Assembly: GCA_963573305.1 (NCBI GenBank)
Contig: OY754338.1
Location: forward strand, 45,783,531-45,847,530
DNA from: Pyrrhosoma nymphula
Taxonomy: Eukaryota > Arthropoda > Insecta > Odonata > Coenagrionidae
DNA length: 64,000 bases
Direction: 5' to 3'
Position numbers and translations under genes: made by a program. Shown piece by piece: positions 33,801-44,636 of the stretch (within the stretch, counting starts at the first letter, position 1; each line of letters opens with the position of its first letter). The notes beneath the pieces were generated by a model that was given only the letters and a program-made list of their open reading frames with translations, searched no databases and had not been told where the DNA came from.

Positions 33801-36081
33801 ACTTTGTTACTGTAACCTTGCTACATTGAGGACTTTGATTGAACCATTTGGATGGTTCATTTGTGGATTAAGTAAAACATCCGTGTTGGAAAGTCAGGTC
33901 AAGCATTCTTGCATAGAAGAAAAGAGGAATAGTTTTAAACGTAAGGTCCAATTTACCTTCACTTGCAATAAATATTGCAACTGGCTTATTATTTTCTTAT
34001 TTCACCATAAACTAACGCATGTAGTCCATTAAGATTGGCGACATGCATGCGCTACTAACGAAGCCAAAAAAGTTGTTTTTAAAAGAATATGAGATTGAAA
34101 ATAAAACTTTCATTCCGCGAAAACATAACTCACGTATGCGGACTATATCCACTGGACAGGAGGTGTAGCGTCGGAAACTGAGCAGAGATGCCATCAAAAT
34201 ATTGTGAAATCGTAACAGTTCGCACCTCGTGAACCCATTTCATGTATAGGATCGTTTAGCATACATTGCATTATTTTTTAAGCAATTCCAACATTGCCTG
34301 TCTCCTATTCATTAGACTCGAAGTTGCAACAAGTTATACTCTATAAATCCAGGAATTTAATGAAATTATGTAGAAATACCCCGGTAAATATTGAAACAAT
34401 ACATTCTTCCGTAGCGCAAGCTTCCTCAAAATTATGAGCGAATAGGAGAACAATGGCGCTAGGGACAAGGCACAAAAAATGCAGTGATTTACAAATTCAT
34501 TAGAGCAATGAAAAGAAAACACTTAACATTTCACGAAGGTTCCTCTCTTTGGGATTCCTTAGCACCGGAGTCGAACAAGAGATAAAACAGGGTCGCATGC
34601 CTAGTTGCCACTGGAGTGTAAGCATCCACTTCCCAGCAGCGATATATCTATTAACCCGAGGAATGTTGCCCACCCGCCAGCGCCAAGGCTGCTGTGCGCG
34701 CCTATTTCCAAAGAGCACTCGCTCTAAAGACACAAGCGTTTTGCTCGTCAACACGAAGTGCCTCAACCGCAATAGCTGCTTGAATTATCGTGCCTAAGCC
34801 GCCATCTTACGAAACCGTAATTACTCGGAAGAAACTCGCCAAGAATAAGCATATCGAACACGAAGAATTTTTCTCGCACATTATTTCTTCGCGTTACCAT
34901 ACAAAAAAAAGCAATTCGAATGACAAAGCTTTAATTAATTTTTATTAGCTACGAAACAGCAAGCTGAGAAATTATATTATCATCTCTTTCCTTGGTGTTG
35001 CTTTTGATTAAAAAAAGGTAGCTTTAATGTTTACAGAAAATTCAATTTGTCTAAATTGTATTTCCGAAAAAACCTAATTAGATTTTACTGAAATTTTAAT
35101 GCAATCTGAAAACCCACACAAGAATAAATTTCAGTAACAAGTAATAAATAGTGGGAAAGTAGTCATAACTAGTACATTGTGGGATCGCTAATTAGTTCTT
35201 GATTTTTTTTAACAAAAAGCAAAAGAAAATTCATTGGCCTAATATTACTACGCCCTCTTACTAAATTTATATTATAATGGTGAAGTATGTGATTCATATG
35301 CTCTCATATATTCTTTTTTCATTAATTTCCAAAAACTTAAGTTCAAAATGAATTTCTGTTCCCACAAAACAAATTACACATATGGATTGCTGTCATCACA
35401 ACTTGAATGTTGATTCTGAAAATGATTCGGAAATCATGTTTGATATTACTTAAATATTCAATACACTCAAAACATTTTGATGCAGGTAATTTTCCGAAAT
35501 GCGAATGGAATTGCTTAAAATTCCGTGATGTGCAATGAAACGACTAGCGAAAAAATATAGGGCTGCAAGTGTCTACCTATTTTTTCACATGTATCTATAA
35601 AAAAACTAGAATTCAAAAGGAAATTTTGAGCCAGTATTTTTTATCCAGAAAAATCAACTGGGGATCTTACAGAAAACAGATTTTTTATTCGCAGAGAACA
35701 GCATTCGACAATGGTTTGCTCACTTTGTTTCCCAGCAACGAAGTTGACATAAAGTACCAATTACCCTTAATTACCTTTTGGGAAATTTCTGGATATGTGG
35801 TCATTCAAATTTTTGTCACATTTTTCGATCACGCCGTATTTCCAATTAGAAGCACTTTCCACAGGATAAAAGCATTTCCGAAAAAATTGAGTCCTACCAG
35901 TGTCATCCCCCAAAAAATAACCCAGTTGATGGGCCGGATTTAGAATAGATTTGTGGATTCAAAGCGAAAAGGGTCCAAGTTACAGTATTATAAAAAAAAC
36001 ATTATCAATTGCTCACCTTTCACACTTAAGAATTTAAAATAACAGTTTCCGGCAAGATGTGGTGGAATTAACTGCATTATC
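30801..36081. other. Unassigned AT-rich sequence
   Basis: Over 5 kb with no supportable gene. The longest frame, 35569-35943 (124 codons, plus strand), has no recognised domain and biased, AT-driven composition. 34540-34760 is slightly GC-richer, again without a known motif. Confidence 0.5.
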
Positions 36082-36138
36082 AAAAATTAAATGTAACCGA
36101 TAGTGTACTGTCCGCTTTATTTTAAATTTAAATCACGT

Positions 36139-36168
36139 GTTTCGGCTTATTTACTTATCAATCTTCAG
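36139..36168 (-). ncRNA. Hammerhead-like core, left arm of fold-back 3
   Basis: Minus strand: CTGAAGA, a short AAGT/AATA-containing loop region, GCC, GAA, ACACGTG, then A. Stem II is weaker here than in the right arm, and the stem III block has lost its final T. Confidence 0.3.
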
Positions 36169-36182
36169 GTAAAATATTGTAC

Positions 36183-36212
36183 CTGAAGATGGCTACGTAA
36201 AAATGCCGAAAC
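36183..36212 (+). ncRNA. Hammerhead-like core, right arm of fold-back 3
   Basis: CTGAAGA, one extra T, stem II GGC/GCC, GAA, the self-complementary block ACACGTGT, then A as cleavage base. TAC before the core pairs with GTA after it as a start of stem I. The layout agrees with the Penelope-like copies although the sequence differs. Confidence 0.45.
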
Positions 36213-36269
36213 ACGTGTAGTAAATTTAAAATAAAGTGGACAGTAATATATCGATTACTTTCAATTTTT

Positions 36270-38725
36270 CTTAAGGATTCAGTTTACCTAACGGATTTCA
36301 GGTAAGCTTGAAACCGGTAAGAATGCGCGTATTCAAAGAGAATACGAACAGAAACAAACGTTTCAAAGCATTGAAGCACGCCAAACGAGTTGAATTTGTG
36401 ATCGTCGACCGAATCGAGATTAATGGATGTTTCGGCAAGAGCAGGGACTCCGCAGGGAACACCACCGGCCTCTTATGAAATTCGTGTGTTTCAATTCATG
36501 GCTTGCACGGCTGGCTGAATGCCAGGGGCACCACAGGTGAGGGTTAATGGAATCTGGAAAAAGAGGAGAGCAGAAAGAGTGGGCCAGCAGATGTGGGGAA
36601 AACACAAAGCGGTTGTGTTGGTGTGTCTGCGGTAAAAGAGAGGGAGGTTATAGAGATGAATCTTTGGTCTGCGGCGCGCCCAGACGAAGTACAACAGGTC
36701 CACCCGATCGATTGGCGAGGCGAATATTCATATACCTTGTCACAATTGGAAGGTAAAAAGGAAAGATGAATTAAAGCATAATTTACCTACATTTTTAAAC
36801 AGTCCTATTTGAATCAATGAATTAAAGAGTGAAATAAGTTACCTGAAGAGATCTTTCCTATTTTTAAGATCTTTCAAGAGTTTGTTAGAATATTCAGAAA
36901 TTTGGCGCGCAATAATCAAATAGTCTGATTTGTAATTTTCCACTGCTGCATATGAAAAAAATCAACGCCTTTAGATGTTTTCACACCCTCTGTTAGCAAA
37001 TAAATAACTTAATAAACCAAACAAATTTTTACATAAGTTCTCTCTGGAGCGTGTACCCGTATTATTTCCCACGAAAAACGTCTGGTATTTTTTTGGAAAA
37101 TATCACATCACAAAACATATAACGGTAACTAGCTGATATTTTGTTTTCACTTTTTCTTTCTTTTTCTTTATGACGAGGCCAAATTTATCGAATTATATGA
37201 TAATAAATACATCGCTCAAACTATCTTAGCATGTTTCGATTTTTTTGGTCCAGTTGAGGATTGAGAACGGTATTTGGAGGTATTGGGAGAGGAGGTCCCT
37301 CTTCCGTACTAGGGTGAAATGGGGATAGAACTCTTTCACGTAGTCGTTGAAGGTAAAAAAAAAACAATAGGACGGAAGGGGAGTGGTTCGGATGAAGCTA
37401 ACAATAAGCACAGAGATGTTACGGGTGCGGTTAACGGGAAGGTAACTGCATAGCGACGAGAGATGGAGAATTGAAAAACACATTCTCCTTATGGTAAAGT
37501 CACAGCTATGATTGAATTTAACCAATAACCTATTAGACTTGAGTGTGCTTGCCTCGGGCCTTTTCCACTTGATTTTTTTCGAAATTTGCTTGACTCCCCA
37601 ATATCACTCGCTCTCCCCGTTGCCACCCTTTCTCCCCCCCACTCCCCGTCATTTCTCTTCCCCCTTTATTTCAAAACCCGCTTCTTGTTGCTCAAGACTA
37701 CGCCAGGAAATTTAAGGAGAGCTGCAAGCCATAAGTTTTCCTTATAATTACGCAATGCTTTTGCACTGAATCAGACACTTCCAGATCGTCGTTTTATTTC
37801 ATAAAGAAATAAATACCGTGATTGCCGTCTACCGTAACATCATATTAACTTGACCCTTCACTAGATAAAATTATAATTAACACATGAAGGATTTGCGATT
37901 CCATTAAAAGGCCCCTTTCATTTTATTAGCGAGTTCAACGTAAAAATATCAAATTTCTTTTGATGATCTTTTCTTTTGAATTTAATGCATACTCCCCTCT
38001 ATTTTATCCATGCTCAAAAACACTGGGGAGAGATTTCATTGGCACTAAAAAAACCCCTTGCCCACTTAATGATTTGTCTCATTGTCAGTCAAAAATTTAA
38101 AATCAATTATAGTCTCTGACGAGCGAGCGAAATCACCAGGGTAACCTAAACGTTAATCAAAGACTAACAAACTATTCAAGATCCGAAAAATTCAAAGTTT
38201 TCACTGAAATTGTTGGATATCCACAATTTTAAAGACGATGCAATTTGTCTTAAGTAGTGAATCGTAAAATCAAGTCTCCAGGGTGAAGCAGCACCCAGAT
38301 TCAATCAAACAAAGTGCTCCCCTTTCTAAGAGGAGGAGGTTGGATCTCATCAGCCGTCTGAACCAGCTTTCCGAATACCTTTCGGCTCAGAGAGTACTTA
38401 ACGTGATTAAAAAGAACGGACCAAATATTACTGACGTAAGTAGAAGTTGACATAGATCATTTTAGAGGCTGCAAAAAGGCAGAGTTAAGTAAATGAGCAA
38501 TGCAATATCTAAAAGGCAGTATGCAGTCTATAAATCTGTAGTCCTCAAAGAAAGACCGCATTCACTGATACGTTGATGCATGCTGGTTTTCTCATGAATA
38601 GGTAATGAAAGTCTGAACATCAATGAAGGTGGGAGTTGCCTTACCTATATTTTATCCAATTAGTGGTCAAAGTAGAGTTTTTGAAGGGAGCAGAGGATCA
38701 CAGCCTTAAATCATTCGATTACAGA
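36270..38725. other. Unassigned sequence
   Basis: No gene recognised. A C-rich patch at 37615-37647 has four C runs (4, 3, 7, 4), so the minus strand could form a G-quadruplex. Confidence 0.45.
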
Positions 38726-39043
38726 GAATAAGTACATTTTTAAGCTATTTCACAATAAAAAGAATGACGGAATTGAAATGTTTGTAACAATGTCACCATG
38801 CCACGACAAACTTTGGCCACGAAGTCATTCAGTTTTATTATGGAAAAACTATCCCTTGATTACGGAAGGTTGACAAATCTGACTGAATAAGTAAATTTTT
38901 AAGCTATTTCACAACAAAAAGAATGACGAAATTGAAATGTTTGTAACAATTTCACCATGCCACGACAAACTTTGGCCACGAAGTCATTCAGTTTTATTAT
39001 CGAAAATCTATCCCATGATTACATAAGTTTGACAAATATGACT
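38726..39043 (+). repeat. Tandem duplication, two 159 bp copies
   Basis: Copies at 38726-38884 and 38885-39043 are offset by exactly 159 bp at each shared landmark checked (TAAGCTATTTCACAA, CACCATGCCACGACAAACTT, TTGGCCACGAAGTCATTCAG). About ten base differences separate them. No protein is suggested. Confidence 0.85.
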
Positions 39044-40588
39044 GCAATCAATTCCACAAATAAGAACTCTTGCGTCTTACCCATCTCAAATGTGTTCATG
39101 CCGTATTTTATTGATCATAAGGCGATAATAATTGTCAACTTTCACCCCAATAAATTATACATGGCCTTCCGTTCAATCTGTTAAACAACGATGCAAAGAA
39201 AGTTACTGCGTGGTAACACGTTGCCTTTCAGTATTTCAATAACGGTTACCATAATTTTCATAGATGCATACTAAATAGATTCAGAGGGGTTGCTGTCAAA
39301 CATTTAATAAATACCTATATATGAATAATGCAAATACTTGTATGCTGTTAATTTAGAAATAAATGTTTCGGATTCGGTGCAGAGGTGTTTATATTGCATT
39401 CTTAAATTACTTTTACTCAAGATTACTTGAACTTTTTAGTGCCGGATAATGGAAAGAACAACGTTTTTTATTCTTGTATTCGATCAACGCATGCGCTAAG
39501 TTTTTTCCTAAGACTTTAGTTTTTAGCACCATAATCATCAATTATCACACAACTTCAACCTTAGCATAGGCTTTCAATGGAAACATATACGCCTAAGGGT
39601 CCCGTGGGTCATATTGAATGAAGTCGATGATAAAAGCGAGGTTTTTCGGGGTATTATTCACACTAATTCTTTTATTTCTTGGTTATGATTGCGACATAGT
39701 AAAACTATTGGAACGTCACTTTTAACGAGGATTCTTCTAGTCCTAAGTAAAAATTTGATTATTCTTTCTTCCTTTAAAACTCAATGAGCACCGTCTTCTA
39801 GTTGTTTTTAACAAATCGAATTTGTTTGTGCAGAACACTTTAGTCCTGTGTATTTAAGGATAAAAAACTTCTTAAGCGAATAGTTTTAAAAAGTTTTCAA
39901 CGGTTTTTGTGTGAACGCATTTCGCTCAAACTAGCCCAAACTCAGAAACGTGCTTCTTACAAACATCGTTGTCTCCAACCACTCCCAACACGATGGGAAT
40001 CAAAAGGGACATTCCCTTTTCGACTCAGTTGGCTAAAGTGCACCATGTTGCACCCCGAGGTCGACTGCACACGTTGTACATGCTGAGCCAGTCAACTTCT
40101 GTCTCTAAGTTCTGAGGAGGAACTCAACGCAGAGATTTAGATCTTTCTTTCTGCCTGGCCGCGAATTCGAGATCAGCACCCTTTGTGAAAAAACAATGGC
40201 ATCGAGAAGATGCTCCTTCAGTTCCTAATAACCTGGCGGACCATCTCATTGGGAACTGAATTTTATTATAAGGCGTAAGGTGGCTCTGGATTTGAAGATG
40301 ACCATTGGAAAATCTGTTGCTAGGTATTACAGTTATTGTAAAAGCTCGTGGTAGATGCACATTACACGATTTTGGGCCTTGTTGGTAGCATATTTTAAAA
40401 ACTAGTCACTGCTGGTGAATTGGTCATTTAGGAAACCATTTTTTGTTGTACTCATTAGTCAGACAAGTACATTTTGTGCAAACAAAAGGTAGTTTAAAAA
40501 ATAGAAGAAATAAAATAAAATTTCTAATTTAGAGAATTTTGGAAAAAAAACCTTTGGTTAGGCCATAACTTCGGTAAGGTTCTATACA
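39044..40588. other. Unassigned sequence
   Basis: No feature recognised. Confidence 0.45.
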
Positions 40589-40933
40589 CAGTGATGTAGC
40601 TAGGATTTCGTTTTGGAAGGATCGATTAGCGATACGTGACAATTTTTGAAAATTATGATAAAATTTGTGTATTTTGACAATTAAGGGTGTAATTGCGACC
40701 GCGGTATAACAGCCAAATTGAAACATTTTCGCTATGCAATCTCCTGAAAGAATACAAAACTCCAGATTATTTTGTATGAGAAGCATAAAAATATAGAAGT
40801 AAATGTTGTTCAAACCGAATAATTAATTGAACCACATTATTTGCTAAAAAATTACTTTCTCCTTTTGTATTACTTTTATTGAAATAAAGTTAAATCCAGA
40901 TCCCAAGGACCCCCACGACAATCTACGTCACTG
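40589..40933. mobile_element. hAT-like non-autonomous element
   Basis: 345 bp with short inverted ends CAGTGATGTAG and CTACGTCACTG (one mismatch when paired). The CAGTG.. start is usual for hAT elements. The flanks CTATACA and CTTTACA are alike at six of seven bases, an imperfect target duplication shifted by one base. A relative lies at 27273-27522. No coding sequence. Confidence 0.6.
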
Positions 40934-41567
40934 CTTTACAAGATGCGTTATAGTCGGGATAGAGCAGAACTTACGTCTCGTCCGGAGTAGCAATGTAATT
41001 CCACCCTCAGTGGCCTAGTACTTTCACTTAGTGAGTTCGACACATTTCCCTCCCGCTGTGCCCACGCATTAAAGGTAGCATGGAGACCTTCGTGAACGAG
41101 GTAGCTGTGGGAAAGGTTAACACGCCTACTTCCCTTGAATCATGCGTCCTCTTTGCATGCATTTGCGTCTTCCAAAACTTTTTCCAGCTCGCACATTTAT
41201 CCCCCGTGGCCTTTTCTCCCCCATCATCCCGCCACTCGGATGTTAAAAGCCCTTGCGCGGCCCCTCGCGGGTTGGGGGTAGAAATTCAAAAGGCGGTTGT
41301 GCTCCGGCAGCTTCTTTTTGTTTTATCCCCCCCGGAAAAAAATCTTCGTGCCCCGGAGCCCAGACTCCACCGCACTCTATGCTCCTCTCTCGAAGAAAGA
41401 AGTGAAAGTACGGTTTTCCGGGAGATGAGGGGAGATTGGAGGGCGGTGTGGTTCTTGGTGGGAGGGGAGGATTTGGATGAGATAATTAAGAATGTGCTTC
41501 TCACGCAGTTCGCACACGCTGTACTTTATCCCGTCGTTCTATGATTAGAGGTTTTACTGCAAGTCCT
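40934..41567 (+). other. GC-rich stretch with the longest open frame
   Basis: 41080-41544 is open for 154 codons from an ATG, the longest frame in the window. The predicted chain is rich in S, P, L and R, has no recognised domain, and the opposite strand is also open. The sequence is GC-rich (CGCGGCCCCTCGCGG, TCCCCCCCGG). It is more likely compositional than a gene, but an unannotated exon or CpG patch cannot be excluded. Confidence 0.3.
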
Positions 41568-41706
41568 ATCGGCAATATTCCTTTACTCTTGTAAAGGAAT
41601 ATATTGCCTTTCCTTTACTGCATTTTGTGCTTTTTGGAATTTAAAGGCATTTGCCTTTCCTTTACTATAATGTATTCCTTTAGTATTTTAAAGTAATATT
41701 GCCGAT
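41568..41706. repeat. Imperfect fold-back with TTCCTTTA repeats
   Basis: ATCGGCAATATTCCTTTA at the left is complemented by AAAGTAATATTGCCGAT at the right. Inside, TTCCTTTACT/TTTCCTTTACT recurs four times. Probably a small decayed fold-back element. Confidence 0.5.
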
Positions 41707-42948
41707 GAAATCTTGAAATAATATTAATGTATCCGAGGGATAAAATACTCCATGAGAAAGTCTTTGGGTTCAATCCATGTGAAATGAACCATAAAAAATA
41801 ATTTGGTTGCATCACTAATTTTGAAAGAATCGCCTTTTGTACGCACGTACCTACAGTTATAGTGTTGCATGCGTTGATTTAAAAAAATATGTCTCCTCGT
41901 TTTCCGGCGGCAGTCATTTTCCATCATGGCGCATGCGAATTGTTAAGAATTTTGATCTTACCTCTATCCTTTTAACCCTACGAGTTAATTAAAACATATG
42001 AGAGACACAAACTATACTACTCTTCCCAAAACAGAAAACATTTTTTTATTATCTTTTCAACGTAGAAAATTAGGTCCAAAAATGGGAGATTTGGAGTCAA
42101 GAGTTATTTTACAATATGTCATATTCTGCCTTCTAAGTAGAATCTCAGACCACCAGTTTCCACTACACGTTTAAGATTTAATATCTTTACCTTCGATAAG
42201 CCGCAAGTTTTTAATAACTCCATCAATGGAGATATTAAAGCCCAAATTAGACTGATTCCGAGCGCGAAGCCATTTTATGTTTGCTTCTAAAAGAATAATC
42301 GTGATAGGAAGAAAATTCCATTATATAATTCGCCAAATACATTACTTGAATTAGAAAATCTCTTAAATCCGAGGGTCTTTCCGTTTTTAGGTTTCTCGAG
42401 TCTAAAACCACGTGAGTTGTAAAAAAAAGAATATTAACTTGAAATTAAATATCAAACAGTAAAAAGATATTTAAGGAAAAGGAATAAATTAAAATATTTA
42501 TTCGGTTTTGAGTACAATTCAGTTGTGTTTAAGTGTCTTTTCACAGTCACAGTGAATTCATGAGATAGGTATTAAGGATGGAGTAAACTTTACCGAGGCT
42601 TCTGGATGCATTTAAGATTATAGGAACCATTTTTCGAATTCTTACGAGATATGCAACGGCCTGTCAACGTCTTTGAGGAGTCCAAAAATTTCACCCACCT
42701 CAGAATAATTACCTGCCATAAAAGCGTAAGACCTTGACACCGATGATCAACGACACGCTTAATTAGATAAAAAGAGAAAACAGGAGGTGCATTCTACAAC
42801 AACACCGCAATAAGGCATCTGGATAAAACGTATCATTATACACCGATAAAAATTAAAAAACGAAGAAAGTAAATGTCGATCGCATTTTTTCGCCCGCCAT
42901 TTTCTCAGCGAATTTCAATCTCTCCCTCTGCGACTGAGGTCACAGAAA
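41707..42948. other. Unassigned AT-rich sequence
   Basis: No feature recognised. Confidence 0.45.
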
Positions 42949-43196
42949 GGTGATTCAAGGTCAGCAGAGAGAAGATCCCTGGTCCTAGGCCGAGCAACCA
43001 GACCGAGATAGGGACTCAGAAATGGTGGGGAATATAAACCCTGGAGCTCTTATCTCACAACCAGATTCCCAATTAACTCGCAAAAATACGCCGACACATC
43101 AAAATCAAGAAGAAACTATAAAAAATAATTGATTGATCAGTTTACAAAGAAGATTGATTTTTTTGGAACAATTAACATTTTTCAACCGAGGTCGAC
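42949..43196 (+). repeat. Dispersed repeat, copy A
   Basis: Diverged match to 44378-44636 in the same orientation. Shared landmarks, in order, are GTGATTCAA.GTCAGCA, GGTC.TAGG, CAGATTCCCAAT.AACTC, TTTGGAAC.A, and CAACCG.GG.CG at the end. Element type unknown. Confidence 0.6.
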
Positions 43197-44377
43197 ATTT
43201 AGGCTTCCTGTTTTTAAATATTTAACCCTTTAATGACGAATTGTTTTTTTTCTCATGTGTGAAATGACATGAGCATATTTTCTGTGAATATTCGTTACTT
43301 CTTTGCTCGTCAATCTGTATTGAAAATGCTAAAGAGCTAGGTAACTGGGAAAGAGAGATTTGATTTCTAAACATATTGAAATCTGTCGTTAGGCAGAAGG
43401 CATTTATGAAATTATTTGTTATGCATTCAAAGTACATTACTCATAGACCAACCATCAGGATGAAACGTTTTTACTTAAATTTATCAGAATTTTTCTTCAT
43501 TCGTCGATTATTAACTTTTTTCTTACGATCAATTTATTTTAAAAGCTATTTGTCTTTTTTATACTTTCTCTGTTAACACTTGGCAGCATTTTTACAGCAG
43601 GTCTTGTATCTGCCTCATAACCGGCTTATTATTCATCCGTATCGGTGTTACCCATCTCAGATCTTGGCTTAAACTTTCCTTCCTTTAAAATTCCCTAGAA
43701 GAGATCTATCTGAATTTATTTGGACTTTTTTATCTCATTTAGCTTTTCACAGGGATCGAATATGGTTGTGCCATACTCAAGCGTCGGTAGAATATTATTC
43801 AAACTTCAGAAAGCTCTAACAGATTTCAATAATTTAATTATGAAAACGAATAGTTGCATTCCCTTACAACACCAAAAAAGGGTGTGTGAATAAAACACAT
43901 ACTTCAAAGTAATATGTGCACGCGGATTAACTGCAAAAACAAAGAGAGATGAGCCTATGTCATATTTCCCTTGTGTTATTAGTCTACGACAACCATCAGT
44001 GCCTGCTCACTCATTCTTGTCAATTCGCAAGTTTGAAGCCACTAATCAGATGAAAGACCTCCCTTAGCGTCCCTAAACCCCGTACCGGGATCCCTGGAAT
44101 TGTTTCTTGCTCACAATATTAAAATCCGTAATTAAAGGATCTCACTTGTCACCACTGATGACGTTAAGACAAATTCTTCACGGGCATAGAGAGGCATTTC
44201 AAAGCTTTCCAGGACTGCTTTGTATAGCGGAAACACCGCTGAGAGAAGTCTGTGAACAGTTAAGGGGAGTATTTTTTAAGGGAATAAGGATTATTGATCT
44301 ATAAGTAAAATAAAAATATTTTTTAAATAAGTTTTTTCTGGACTGGCATCGTATATTTTGGACTGATGTAATGGAAT
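43197..44377. other. Unassigned sequence
   Basis: No feature recognised. Confidence 0.45.
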
Positions 44378-44636
44378 AGTGATTCAAAGTCAGCAAAGTA
44401 AAAAACCTTGGTCTTAGGAAGAGCGGTCAAGCCGATGATTCACTCAGTATCAAAGTTTGAATCTAAAACCTTTCATCCCACATTCAGATTCCCAATCAAC
44501 TCTCTACCTCGCTACGAGTACCAACACCATCAAACAAAAGTGAATACATAACTATGTAACTAAATTTGATCGATCCTTCCACATCGTAGATGAATCGTTT
44601 TGGAACCAATAACGCATTCACCAACCGTGGACGTAA
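44378..44636 (+). repeat. Dispersed repeat, copy B
   Basis: Same-orientation partner of 42949-43196, 1.4 kb downstream. Confidence 0.6.

Larger units (their letters stand above)
36082..36269. mobile_element. Fold-back hairpin element 3
   Basis: Two arms of about 85-90 bp (AAAAATTAAATGTAACCGAT.. and its complement) pair with roughly 85 percent identity around a TACAATATTTTACC centre. Both arms carry the CTGAAGA..GAAACACGTG block, once on each strand. No coding sequence. Confidence 0.75.

Noticed and set aside
35569..35943. 124-codon open frame
   Set aside because: AT-driven composition, no domain, no splice or promoter context; length is expected by chance in 64 kb.
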